Assembly: GCA_902776565.1 (NCBI GenBank)
Contig: CACYQN010000003.1
Coordinates: 1-64,000 of the forward strand
DNA length: 64,000 bases
From: an uncultured Bacteroidia bacterium
Lineage (GTDB): Bacteria > Bacteroidota > Bacteroidia > Bacteroidales > ML635J-15
Direction of reading: 5' to 3'
Under the pieces are notes generated by a model. The model was given only the letters and a program-made list of their open reading frames with translations, was not told the DNA's origin and made no database searches. Position numbers and translations under genes: made by a program. Shown piece by piece: positions 43,694 to 51,337 of the stretch (its first letter is position 1; each line of letters opens with the position of its first letter).

Positions 43694-45151
43694 ATGGAAG
43701 TATTAAGTAATCTTGAGCCGAAAAAAGTTTGGCAGTATTTTGAACAGATAACAAAAGTTCCGCGTCCCTCGAAGAAAGAGGAGAAAATGGTGGAATTCCT
43801 GATGAAGTTTGCAAAGGACAACAACCTCGAAGCACGTCGCGACAAGGTTGGCAATGTTGTAATCCGTAAGCCCGCAAGCAAGGGCATGGAAAACCGCAAG
43901 ACAGTGGTTTTGCAGTCGCACATGGATATGGTATGCGAAAAGAACCGCGATGTAAAGATTGATTTCGACAACGAAGGTATCACCCCGTACATCGATGGCG
44001 AATGGGTAAAGGCAAAAGGTACAACCCTTGGTGCCGACGACGGCATTGGCTGTGCAGCCGAGATGGCAATCCTTACCGACGACAGCGTAGAACACGGACC
44101 AATCGAGTGCTTGTTTACAATCGACGAGGAAACCGGTCTTACAGGCGCATTTGCACTTGAAGCTGGATTTTTCGATGGCGAAATCCTTCTCAACCTCGAT
44201 TCAGAGGACGAAGGCGAAATGTTCATCGGTTGCGCCGGCGGTATCGACACCGTTGCCGACTTCGCATACAAGAAGGAAGCCGTTCCCGAGCATCATGTTG
44301 CTTACAAGTTCATTATCAACGGCTTGGCTGGCGGACATAGCGGCGACGAAATCAACAAGGGACTTGGCAACTCCAACAAGATAGCCAACCGTTTCTTGCA
44401 GAAAATCACAAGCAAGTATTTTGCTCGTCTTGCACATTTCGACGGCGGAAACAAGCGCAACGCCATTCCGCGTGAGGCAGAATTCGTTTTCACCGTTAAG
44501 GCCGACTTTGCCGAGGATGTAAGGAAGGAATTTGCAAAGTTCAAGGAAGACATTATCAAGGAAATAAAGATAACCGAGCCTAACATCAACATGGAACTTC
44601 ACGAAGAGGCTATGCCAGCATTCGTAATTGACGAGGAAACTCAGCGCAGACTTGTGATGGCTGTTTCGGCTTGTCCTCACGGAGTACACGCTTGGAGCCC
44701 AGCAATAAAGGGCTTGGTCGAGACATCAACCAACCTTGCATCGGTAAAGTTCTACGACGACAAGATTCAGGTTACGACCAGCCAGCGCAGTTCGCTCGAA
44801 TCGGGCAAGGAAGACATCAACACTATGGTACGCAATGTGTTCCTGCTTGCAGGTGCAAAGGTTGAATCGGGCGACGGATATCCCGGATGGGCACCGAATA
44901 CCGATTCGGAAATACTGAAGATTGTTGTTGCTTCGTACGAAAGGTTGTTCGGCAAGACTCCTGTTGTTCGTGCAATCCACGCAGGACTTGAATGCGGTCT
45001 GTTCCTCGAGAAGTACCCGAACCTCGACATGGTTTCGTTCGGTCCGACTTTGCGTGGCGTTCACTCACCCGACGAGAAGGTCGAAATCAAGACCGTGGAT
45101 ATGTGGTATAGGCATCTGCTTGATGTACTGAAGAATATTCCTGTAAAATAG
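43694..45151 (+). CDS. pepD: Cytosolic non-specific dipeptidase / aminoacyl-histidine dipeptidase
   Basis: 485 aa from ATG 43694. M20-type metallopeptidase with 'VVLQSHMDMVCEK' (first metal His and Asp), 'GTTLGADDGIG' (bridging Asp), 'TIDEETGLTGA' (catalytic Glu pair) and 'LLNLDSEDEGE'; a lid/dimerisation insert follows, and 'HAGLECG' carries the last ligand. It hydrolyses dipeptides such as Xaa-His in the cytoplasm. An upstream in-frame start at 43589 would lie in the divergent gene and promoter region. Confidence 0.92.
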   Translation: MEVLSNLEPKKVWQYFEQITKVPRPSKKEEKMVEFLMKFAKDNNLEARRDKVGNVVIRKPASKGMENRKTVVLQSHMDMVCEKNRDVKIDFDNEGITPYIDGEWVKAKGTTLGADDGIGCAAEMAILTDDSVEHGPIECLFTIDEETGLTGAFALEAGFFDGEILLNLDSEDEGEMFIGCAGGIDTVADFAYKKEAVPEHHVAYKFIINGLAGGHSGDEINKGLGNSNKIANRFLQKITSKYFARLAHFDGGNKRNAIPREAEFVFTVKADFAEDVRKEFAKFKEDIIKEIKITEPNINMELHEEAMPAFVIDEETQRRLVMAVSACPHGVHAWSPAIKGLVETSTNLASVKFYDDKIQVTTSQRSSLESGKEDINTMVRNVFLLAGAKVESGDGYPGWAPNTDSEILKIVVASYERLFGKTPVVRAIHAGLECGLFLEKYPNLDMVSFGPTLRGVHSPDEKVEIKTVDMWYRHLLDVLKNIPVK

Positions 45152-45165
45152 GGAAACAACATACT

Positions 45166-45194
45166 GGAAGGCGAGAAATCGTCTTCCATTTTTT
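45166..45194 (+). terminator. Terminator after pepD
   Basis: 9-bp stem GGAAGGCGA / TCGTCTTCC (one G-T) with a GAAA loop (45166-45187), followed by ATTTTTT. Confidence 0.85.
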
Positions 45195-45280
45195 GAAATA
45201 TAACATACTGAATCTGACGGATTTGTCATTCGTTCCATAAACGACCAAATTTATAAAGTAAGAATTGATAATCCGCAATG

Positions 45281-45368
45281 TTCACGTCATTTGGCGTGAA
45301 CCGTTTGCGTTTATTCTTGCTATGCTTTGGTCGGCTAATGGAACGATAACCGCGAAAAAAACGGTTCA
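45281..45368. promoter_or_regulatory. Inverted repeats upstream of the XRE regulator
   Basis: A 10-bp inverted repeat TGAACCGTTT / AAACGGTTCA (45297-45306 and 45359-45368), plus a smaller TTCACG / CGTGAA pair (45281-45286 and 45295-45300), lie 40-125 nt before the regulator start. They could be an operator or a structured leader. Confidence 0.45.
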
Positions 45369-45405
45369 TCGCCTTTTTTTATTGCCAGATTCGCAAAGCA
45401 ACAGG

Positions 45406-45639
45406 ATGACGGAACAATTTCACATAGGGAAACTGATAAAGTCCAAGCTCAACGAGCAAGGTCGTAAGGCATCGTGGCTGGCGAAGCAGGTGAATTGTAC
45501 ACGATTCAATATATATAAGGTATTCCAGCGAGAGTGGATTGACACAAAACTGCTGCTTGAAATCTCAAAGGCGTTGGACTTCAATTTCTTTGAGTGCTAT
45601 GCTAGGCATTTTGAGGAGAGAAAATCGGAATCTAATTAA
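45406..45639 (+). CDS. Small XRE-like HTH protein
   Basis: 77 aa from ATG 45406, preceded by AGGA. 'IGKLIKSKLNEQGRKASWLAKQVNCTRFNIYKVFQ' region (residues 5-39) is a helix-turn-helix of the XRE type, and the tail 'LLEISKALDFNFFECY' matches the short Bacteroidetes family of single-domain regulators. Larger frames from 45265 run through the upstream inverted repeats and are unlikely. It borders the AT-rich island and may regulate it (inference from position only). Confidence 0.75.
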   Translation: MTEQFHIGKLIKSKLNEQGRKASWLAKQVNCTRFNIYKVFQREWIDTKLLLEISKALDFNFFECYARHFEERKSESN

Positions 45640-46146
45640 AGATCTATTTTAGAAATACAATTTTCTAAACAAAAGTGAAACCCCTATGGGGTTGTTCCGT
45701 TATTTGTTGTTTTTTATTGATATGCAACCTCTAACGAGGTAGCGACACTGCTTTTAGTATGTAACTTTGCCCGTAGGGCATACATATTAATAAACCTAAT
45801 AATATAAAATCCTTACCCCATCGGGGTTTCACATGTCTGGCACTTTTGTGTAAAATAATTCCACGAAATGTGTAAGTATATTCCACTGAAATGTAGTTAA
45901 TCGCATTGTGCGCTTTGTAATTTTGTAATGCTGAAAATAACACTTCGTATATGGTATTTTCGATTGGCAATAAATGTGAAAGTATAAACTTTTCTTCGTC
46001 CAGCGATTACGGGTTTTCCAGAGCCTTTCCAATGAGGATGAGGAGAAGGCAATCAAAACAAAAAAGGTTTAAAATTGGCAAGTCAGATAAACAGTTGCTC
46101 TGCTTGCTGAACGAAACAAGCAACTGAAATTTTAATTTTATGTAAA
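45640..46146. other. Intergenic region with MITE-like element
   Basis: 507 nt between the XRE gene and the small-protein cluster. A 158-nt inverted-repeat element occupies 45675-45832; the rest is AT-rich. Two minus-strand frames of 75 and 79 codons overlap it but have no gene-like features. No promoter box was found for the following gene. Confidence 0.55.
45675..45832. repeat. 158-nt MITE-like element with 18-bp terminal inverted repeats
   Basis: Left end GTGAAACCCCTATGGGGT (45675-45692) and the complement of the right end GTGAAACCCCGATGGGGT (45815-45832) match at 17 of 18 positions. Each end is itself a CCCC-GGGG mini-hairpin. Smaller stems inside include TGCCCGTAGGGCA. No coding potential is convincing and no target-site duplication was found. 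Confidence 0.7.
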
Positions 46147-46578
46147 ATGATAGGAAATAGTAACGATGGTGGGAAAGCTAAAATTATATGTGATTTCCCA
46201 AATGCAAGAGGAAGTGCTTTAGTAGAATTATTAAAGAAAGGATTTGCCAAAATCAAAGAAGATTTAATCCCTTTTTTTGAGAAATTAATTGAAGATTTAA
46301 AGACAGCATCCAATGCAAACATAGATACTGTTAATGTTGAAATGTTGGATAAAACCAATTTAGTTGAGATTGCAAAGAAGTATATGGTAAAAGGATGTAA
46401 CGAAGTCGCAGCGTTCAAAAAAGTTAAAGATGATGATTTTTATGTATATATCGCATATTCAAAGGATCGTGAATTATTGCCTATAGAAACGAACCATTAC
46501 GTTGTGATAAAGTCAGATGGACTTAGTAAAGAAGTAAAGGAACTTTTTAATGAATCGGATTTAATAATTTTAAAATAA
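46147..46578 (+). CDS. Unknown small protein 1 of the AAA+ cluster
   Basis: 143 aa, not recognised. No signal peptide or membrane segment; a helical, lysine-rich N-terminal half and a C-terminal part (about 85-143) with two beta strands ('FYVYIAYSKDRELLPIE') and an end 'SKEVKELFNESDLIILK' that parallels the ends of the next three proteins (EKTKDVLGNESLVVLN type). So it looks like a distant member of the same family without a membrane anchor. AT-rich and same strand as the next five genes, with 7 nt to the next. Confidence 0.65.
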   Translation: MIGNSNDGGKAKIICDFPNARGSALVELLKKGFAKIKEDLIPFFEKLIEDLKTASNANIDTVNVEMLDKTNLVEIAKKYMVKGCNEVAAFKKVKDDDFYVYIAYSKDRELLPIETNHYVVIKSDGLSKEVKELFNESDLIILK

Positions 46579-46585
46579 TAGAGAT

Positions 46586-46930
46586 ATGCTTAGATTAATT
46601 TGGGATGCAATAAAGAGTGTTGCTAGTTTTATTGCAGGACTTGTCAGAACCATAATAAATGGTATTCTGAACTTTGTAGATCATGTCGTAAAATATTTTA
46701 AAAATTTGCCTTTGATAAAAGGTCGTGATATACCTTTTATTGCAGATGCGCATAAAAAAGAGTTTGCCGATTTGGTAAAGAGAGCTCCAGTGAAGGACGT
46801 AGGAATATTTGAAGCGACACTAAATGATGAAACTAACGATATTGAAAACATGAGATGGGTTGAGGCTGAAGAAGTTGACGAGAAGACAAAGAATACGTTA
46901 GGCAACGAACCAATAGTTGTATTAAATTAA
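46586..46930 (+). CDS. Unknown small protein 2 of the AAA+ cluster, amphipathic N-terminus
   Basis: 114 aa. The first about 38 residues (LRLIWDAIKSVASFIAGLVR and on) form a hydrophobic/amphipathic helix that could insert in or lie on a membrane. The rest is a small domain starting 'VKYFKNLPLIKGRDIPFIA', with 'NDETNDIENM' and the end 'EKTKNTLGNEPIVVLN'. That domain is repeated in the next two genes at clear sequence similarity. No family recognised. Confidence 0.7.
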   Translation: MLRLIWDAIKSVASFIAGLVRTIINGILNFVDHVVKYFKNLPLIKGRDIPFIADAHKKEFADLVKRAPVKDVGIFEATLNDETNDIENMRWVEAEEVDEKTKNTLGNEPIVVLN

Positions 46931-46943
46931 AATCAAAAATAAA

Positions 46944-47375
46944 ATGAAGATAACAATAATTATTTTAGTTATAGCGGCACTTTGTGCCGTTATAGCTTTT
47001 TTTCTTTTGAAACAGAAACAGAAAAAACAGGAAGGCAAAAAAACTTACAAACCAAGCAGTAAGATTTTTCAGCAAGAAGATGTGGTTGTCGAGGCCGAGA
47101 CAGTTGTTTTTACTGATGTCGTTGTATATTTCAAGAATTTGTCATTAACAAAAGGTCGAGACATTCCATTCATTGCAAAAGCAAATTCTAAAGAATTGCA
47201 AGAAGTTGTTAGTGTAATAAAAAAGACTGAAGATTTCAACGATACAACATTACTTCTTGGCACATTGAATGAAGAAACCAATGAAGTTGAAAATGTCAAG
47301 ATTATAATAGCAGAATCGTTTGATGAAAAGACAAAGGACGTATTAGGCAATGAATCTTTGGTCGTTTTAAATTAA
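46944..47375 (+). CDS. Unknown small protein 3 of the AAA+ cluster, single-pass membrane
   Basis: 143 aa. One N-terminal transmembrane helix (about 3-22), a Lys/Gln-rich linker, then the shared domain (about 55-143: 'VVYFKNLSLTKGRDIPFIA', 'GTLNEETNEVENVKI', 'FDEKTKDVLGNESLVVLN'). With an N-in or N-out single anchor the domain would face one side of the inner membrane; the positive residues right after the helix suggest the domain is cytoplasmic, on the side of the AAA+ ATPase. The helix-coding part contains a 13-bp hairpin. Confidence 0.7.
   Translation: MKITIIILVIAALCAVIAFFLLKQKQKKQEGKKTYKPSSKIFQQEDVVVEAETVVFTDVVVYFKNLSLTKGRDIPFIAKANSKELQEVVSVIKKTEDFNDTTLLLGTLNEETNEVENVKIIIAESFDEKTKDVLGNESLVVLN
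46968..46996 (+). other. Hairpin in the start of small-protein gene 3
   Basis: GTTATAGCGGCAC (46968-46980), loop TTT, then GTGCCGTTATAGC (46984-46996). Eleven Watson-Crick pairs and two G-U pairs as RNA. A matching hairpin sits at the same place in the next gene. Confidence 0.55.
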
Positions 47376-47385
47376 TATAACCCCA

Positions 47386-47862
47386 ATGAAGGTAACGATA
47401 ATAATTGTAGTTATAGTGGCACTCGGTGCCACTATAACTTTTTTCCTTTTGCGCAGGAAAAAGCAAAAAAGCAAAATAGAATGCAAATTAAGCCATAGTC
47501 CTTTCCCGCAAAATATAATAGAGGAAAAAGTAGATACAATTATATATACTGATATTGTTGCTTATTTCAAGAACTTGCCATTAATAAAAGGTCAAGACAC
47601 TCCGTTTGTGGCTACGTACAAATTTTACGAAGATATTTTAAAGATAATGCCTATTACGGACAAAAAAACAACATTATTGATTGGGACGTTTAATGAAAAA
47701 ACAAATAATCTTGAAAATGTTAAGATTATAATGGCAAGATCGTTTGATAATAGGACAAAGGAAATATTAAGCAAAGATTCTATACTTGCCATTAATATTA
47801 ATAAAAGGTATGGCTATTTACAAATTTTACGAGATATGTTAAAGCCAATAGTTGTAAATTAA
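47386..47862 (+). CDS. Unknown small protein 4 of the AAA+ cluster, single-pass membrane
   Basis: 158 aa, a close paralogue of the preceding gene: N-terminal transmembrane helix (about 3-22), basic linker, then the shared domain (about 55-140; 'AYFKNLPLIKGQDTPFVA', 'GTFNEKTNNLENVKI'). The conserved end 'ESLVVLN' is altered to 'DSILAININKR' and extended by about 22 residues that end 'KPIVVN', suggesting divergence or a changed tail. The gap to the previous gene is 10 nt. The hairpin in the helix-coding region is perfect here. Confidence 0.7.
   Translation: MKVTIIIVVIVALGATITFFLLRRKKQKSKIECKLSHSPFPQNIIEEKVDTIIYTDIVAYFKNLPLIKGQDTPFVATYKFYEDILKIMPITDKKTTLLIGTFNEKTNNLENVKIIMARSFDNRTKEILSKDSILAININKRYGYLQILRDMLKPIVVN
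47410..47438 (+). other. Hairpin in the start of small-protein gene 4
   Basis: GTTATAGTGGCAC (47410-47422), loop TCG, then the perfect complement GTGCCACTATAAC (47426-47438). Compared with the copy at 46968 one C-G pair has become U-A and two G-U pairs have become Watson-Crick pairs. Confidence 0.55.
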
Positions 47863-47901
47863 AGTAATAAAAAGAGTTTGTTAAATTAAAAAAATAAAAT
47901 T

Positions 47902-48192
47902 ATGCCATTCCCATTACTCATTCCTTTTTTAATCGGTGCTGCAATCGGTGGCGTTAGTGGCACTGTTATAGGTTTCATTTGCGGTATAATAGGTGATATC
48001 GACTCCGAAACAATTAAAGAACAAACAAAAATTAAATGCCCTGATGCCATAAAAGCATTGGTTAAAAGTAAGACAACAAAAAGGGTTAACTGTGGTATCT
48101 TCGATGAAGAAAAGGAAATAACCGAAATAGACTTTTCTACAGAAAATGGTGAAGTAAAGAATCTTTACGTTGGTCAAGAAATATACATTTAA
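47902..48192 (+). CDS. Unknown small protein 5 of the AAA+ cluster, glycine-zipper membrane segment
   Basis: 96 aa. The N-terminal segment 'LLIPFLIGAAIGGVSGTVIG' is hydrophobic with GxxxG-type spacing, typical of helix-packing or pore-forming hairpins. The soluble remainder has two cysteines and an end ('DEEKEITEIDFS', 'KNLYVGQEIYI') whose strand pattern resembles the shared domain of genes 2-4 only weakly. Lies 39 nt after gene 4 and 20 nt before the AAA+ gene. Function unknown. Confidence 0.65.
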   Translation: MPFPLLIPFLIGAAIGGVSGTVIGFICGIIGDIDSETIKEQTKIKCPDAIKALVKSKTTKRVNCGIFDEEKEITEIDFSTENGEVKNLYVGQEIYI

Positions 48193-48212
48193 TTTTATAA
48201 TTCGTTCATTAT

Positions 48213-49577
48213 ATGGAATTTAAAACACAAGGAAGTATTTCTTCTTCTGATATTATTTTGCTAAAGCAATTTGAGCAAGATTTATCAAATATTATTAGAG
48301 ATAAATTGAAAGAGGCAAATAGCGATTGGAATTTTGATTTAAAATTAACAATTGAATTAATCAATAAAGTAAGCGATCCAATATATATTGAGTCCAATAA
48401 TAGTTTCAATCTTTCAGGAAGTCAAACTCTTTTTGAAGTAGTTAGAAAATATGCAGAAAAAAAGAAAATAGAATTGATGTCATGTCTAAAAGATTCTTCT
48501 TTGCATATTATTTTACATTTCAGCAAGAAAGAGAAAAAAGATGAACAGAAAAATAGTAAAGATGAACAAAAAAATGATGAAACGCCAGATTTTTTCCCAT
48601 CCAAGCCGTTGTATAATTTTGACCAAATGATTTTGTGTGACAAAGTTCGCAAAGATGTTTTTGATGCACTTAAAATAATTCAATGCAAGGATTTAATCTA
48701 TGATACTTGGGGATTTGGCGAAATTGACCCTTGTCCACGAAGTGTATTAAATTTCTTCGGAGAACCTGGAACTGGAAAAACGATGTGTGCACATGCTGTT
48801 GCCAACTATTTAGGCAAGGATATTCTTCTGCTTAATTATGGTGAGATAGAATCAAAATATGTTGGAGAAGCACCAAAGAATCTTCAAAAAGCATTTAAAG
48901 TTGCCAAAGAAACCGATTCTGTTTTGTTTTTTGACGAAGCAGATTCATTTCTTGGGAAACGCATTCAAAATGTAAGTCATGGTTCCGACCAAGCATTAAA
49001 TTCATTACGAAGTCAAATGTTAATCTTATTAGAGGAATTTAATGGTGTTGTAATTTTTGCAACAAATTTGGTTACAAATTTTGACAAAGCATTTGAATCC
49101 AGAATATTAAAGCATATTAAATTTGAACTGCCAAATAAAGAAGCAAGGGCAGAAATAATAAAAAAGAAAATCCCTTTGAGGCTTCCAATGGAAGTTCCAT
49201 TTACTGATGCAGAAATTTTGGAAGCAAGCGACATTATTGATGGCTTTTCTGGCAGAGAAATAAAAAATGCTATTCTTGATATGCTCTTGGACAAAGCAAA
49301 TTCTGAACAGCAAGACAATATAATTTTTACAATTGAAGATTTAAAAAGGGCTTTTGCAAATAAGAAAGAAGAAAAGGATAAATTAAAGGCCGAAGAAAAC
49401 AAAATAATTAAAGATCGTATTATAAAGAAATTGTCAGAAAAAAATGAGGAAGCAAAAATAGAACAAGAATACAATGAACAGCATAACTCTAATGGATCTG
49501 AAGAAGAAAAAATGACTGAAGAATACGAGGCTGAAAAGAAAAGTGAAGAGAAAAACAAAGAACAACTAGAAAAATAA
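48213..49577 (+). CDS. AAA+ ATPase of the FtsH/Cdc48-like classic clade, last gene of the cluster
   Basis: 454 aa. An N-terminal domain (1-130) of unknown fold ends in a charged KDEQKN linker. The AAA+ core (about 140-370) has Walker A 'GEPGTGKT', pore-loop-like 'IESKYVGEAPKN', Walker B 'VLFFDEADSF', sensor 1 'VVIFATN' and arginine finger in 'AFESRILKHI', then a lid with 'FSGREIKNAI'. The C-terminus (about 375-454) is an extremely charged E/K-rich coiled coil. No protease or nuclease domain is attached. It probably remodels, unfolds or extracts the small membrane proteins encoded just upstream (inference). AT-rich like the rest of the cluster. Confidence 0.8.
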   Translation: MEFKTQGSISSSDIILLKQFEQDLSNIIRDKLKEANSDWNFDLKLTIELINKVSDPIYIESNNSFNLSGSQTLFEVVRKYAEKKKIELMSCLKDSSLHIILHFSKKEKKDEQKNSKDEQKNDETPDFFPSKPLYNFDQMILCDKVRKDVFDALKIIQCKDLIYDTWGFGEIDPCPRSVLNFFGEPGTGKTMCAHAVANYLGKDILLLNYGEIESKYVGEAPKNLQKAFKVAKETDSVLFFDEADSFLGKRIQNVSHGSDQALNSLRSQMLILLEEFNGVVIFATNLVTNFDKAFESRILKHIKFELPNKEARAEIIKKKIPLRLPMEVPFTDAEILEASDIIDGFSGREIKNAILDMLLDKANSEQQDNIIFTIEDLKRAFANKKEEKDKLKAEENKIIKDRIIKKLSEKNEEAKIEQEYNEQHNSNGSEEEKMTEEYEAEKKSEEKNKEQLEK

Positions 49578-49620
49578 CATTTCCCTATGTTGACCAAATC
49601 CTAAAACTCTTTGAACCCAT

Positions 49621-49653
49621 GGCGGTAAGTGGCTTAAAACCATACTTACCACC
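49621..49653. terminator. Inverted repeat between convergent AAA+ and hipA genes
   Basis: GGCGGTAAGT (49621-49630) pairs with ACTTACCACC (49644-49653) except one position. It lies between converging stops; a T5 run follows on the plus strand 13 nt later. Possible bidirectional terminator. Confidence 0.45.
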
Positions 49654-49674
49654 GTGCTATCGCGTAGTTTTTCT

Positions 49675-50778
49675 TTAAAACAATTCAATCCTGCTCATTT
49701 TCACTTCTTCCCGAACGCACCTAAGAATCTCGCTAGCTTGTTTTCTGTTAAGCCCGACATTTACGGCAAGGTCGATTAAGTCATTGTCGGAGGGTTCGGT
49801 GCGGTCGTTGAATGTGGTAGTGTGGTAGCCGTTGAAACCTTCGCTCGGCAAAATATCATAGGCAGGGGCAAAATGCCAGTCGCCATCCCTATATATAAAT
49901 GCAAAGTTCTTCGCGTGGTCGTCCTTGTTGCCTATCAGATAGTTGAAAACCATAAGACGATAAATTTTCCACATTTCGTTTATGCTGTGCGTTAGCATTT
50001 TACAAGCCTGAAATATGTGCAGGTAGTCGATGCTCGGACTTCGGTAGTCGGCACAAACCAATCCTGCCATGCTTATGACATGCAGTTTGCCAGAACTTGT
50101 TCTGTCAAATCTTTTAGTACCAAAGTATTTGCCATCGAACAACTTTGTATCGGGCATTTCGATTCCACATTTGCGGGCCAGTTGCGAACATTCGTATTCC
50201 AATTTTCCAATGTCTTGCCTATCGTATTTCGCAGGGAACTTTATCAACCATTCCCCAGCGCCATCCTTGACAAAAATTTTTGGTCTTGCTCCGCCGGGGG
50301 AACCGCCACGCGCATAAAGGGAATCAATGCCTGTACCTCCGTAGTTTTCTGATGAAAGAATCTGCTCTATTTCGGTCGAAATTGCCGAAAAATCCGCTTT
50401 GGTGCTATCTGGCATTTCGCTTTTGTCGGGGACGAACTCAAGTGCTCCACGCCCTGTTGAGCCGACAAGCGAAAGTCTGTCGAGCAAAGTCAGAGAATTT
50501 GGATTTACATTCCGTTTGCGTAGGTATCTGTCAAGTAGCAAAAGCCCCCAGCCATCGGGAAGGCAATCGTCAAAGACACCGAATCCGCCATCAAAAGGAG
50601 TACGGCGGGCAATGAAAGTCCCTGATTTCAAAGGCAATTCAAAAGGAGAAACAGAAACACCATCCGCCAAAAACCGCTGGTCGTACTCGAAAGCACAAAG
50701 TCCACTTGGTTCCAGAGCAATACGGCCAACGAGGCGCTTGTTCCACCAAACTTCAACAACTTTTACCATACTACTCAT
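49675..50778 (-). CDS. hipA: HipA-type serine/threonine kinase toxin
   Basis: 367 aa from ATG 50778 (start chosen for its GAGGAAAG ribosome site; ATGs at 50814 and 50769 are alternatives). Family features: the Gly-rich ATP loop 'GGSPGGARPK', catalytic 'NKDDHAKNF', and metal-binding 'FAPAYDILP'. HipA kinases phosphorylate glutamyl-tRNA synthetase or other targets and induce dormancy. The gene overlaps the end of the hipB-like gene by 8 nt, so the two are translationally coupled. Confidence 0.88.
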   Translation of the reverse strand: MSSMVKVVEVWWNKRLVGRIALEPSGLCAFEYDQRFLADGVSVSPFELPLKSGTFIARRTPFDGGFGVFDDCLPDGWGLLLLDRYLRKRNVNPNSLTLLDRLSLVGSTGRGALEFVPDKSEMPDSTKADFSAISTEIEQILSSENYGGTGIDSLYARGGSPGGARPKIFVKDGAGEWLIKFPAKYDRQDIGKLEYECSQLARKCGIEMPDTKLFDGKYFGTKRFDRTSSGKLHVISMAGLVCADYRSPSIDYLHIFQACKMLTHSINEMWKIYRLMVFNYLIGNKDDHAKNFAFIYRDGDWHFAPAYDILPSEGFNGYHTTTFNDRTEPSDNDLIDLAVNVGLNRKQASEILRCVREEVKMSRIELF

Positions 50779-51097
50779 TTTTCTTTCCTCTCTTTCTCTT
50801 TGTTTTTGAGCCATTTAGGATTTCGTCTATGGTTTCGTATTTGCGTTGTGCAAAAAGTTCGTTGAAATCAGCAAGCGCATCCAAAGCCACGGCTATGCGT
50901 AGCAATGCCGACAAGGAAATTTCGCCAGTCTGCTCAAAATGCCTGTAAGTTGGCAACTTTATGTCTGAGCGCAATGCCAATCCGCCCTGCGTGAGATTCA
51001 ATTCCAGCCTACGTTGCTTCACTCGTGCGGCAATATCTTTTGCAACTTCGTGCGGACTTAAACAATTAGGTAATATTATATTATTATTTAATGGCAT
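50771..51097 (-). CDS. hipB: HipB-type XRE antitoxin
   Basis: 108 aa. Residues about 20-80 form an XRE helix-turn-helix ('RVKQRRLELNLTQGGLALRS', 'LPTYRHFEQTGEISLSALLR'). The C-terminal tail is very basic (KTKRKRGKKNE). It precedes hipA and should bind both the operator and the kinase. A perfect -7 box lies 36 nt upstream. Confidence 0.85.
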   Translation of the reverse strand: MPLNNNIILPNCLSPHEVAKDIAARVKQRRLELNLTQGGLALRSDIKLPTYRHFEQTGEISLSALLRIAVALDALADFNELFAQRKYETIDEILNGSKTKRKRGKKNE

Positions 51098-51132
51098 ATA
51101 ATAGCATTTACTAATATTATTTTATCAGTTAC

Positions 51133-51140
51133 AAAAGTAA
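51133..51140 (-). promoter_or_regulatory. -7 box (TACTTTTG) for hipBA
   Basis: Exact TAnnTTTG on the minus strand, 36 nt upstream of the hipB start. Confidence 0.6.
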
Positions 51141-51306
51141 TATTTTTTTCATTTATAACAAAACTTATACAACCATTTTCGCATACGACACAATAAAACT
51201 ACCCGATACCTCATCGTTAAGTACTCAATAATTATGGATGTCACCGCGTGCTGTCGCGTAGAACAATTATTTTTTGCAACCAAAACCTCCTTTCAAAATT
51301 ATATAC

Positions 51307-51314
51307 TAAATTTG
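51307..51314 (+). promoter_or_regulatory. -7 box (TAAATTTG) for the AAA-ATPase/nuclease-like gene
   Basis: Exact TAnnTTTG, 24 nt before ATG 51338. Confidence 0.65.
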
Positions 51315-51337
51315 CAGTCGATACATAACCGAGAAAT

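Noticed and set aside
43633..44271. Extension of the lipoprotein frame into pepD
   Set aside because: The lipoprotein has a good signal peptide at 43632; the extra upstream 200 codons are antisense to pepD.
45731..46056. Two minus-strand frames of 79 and 75 codons
   Set aside because: One half translates the inverted-repeat element at 45675-45832. No start context or domain; probably repeat sequence, not genes.
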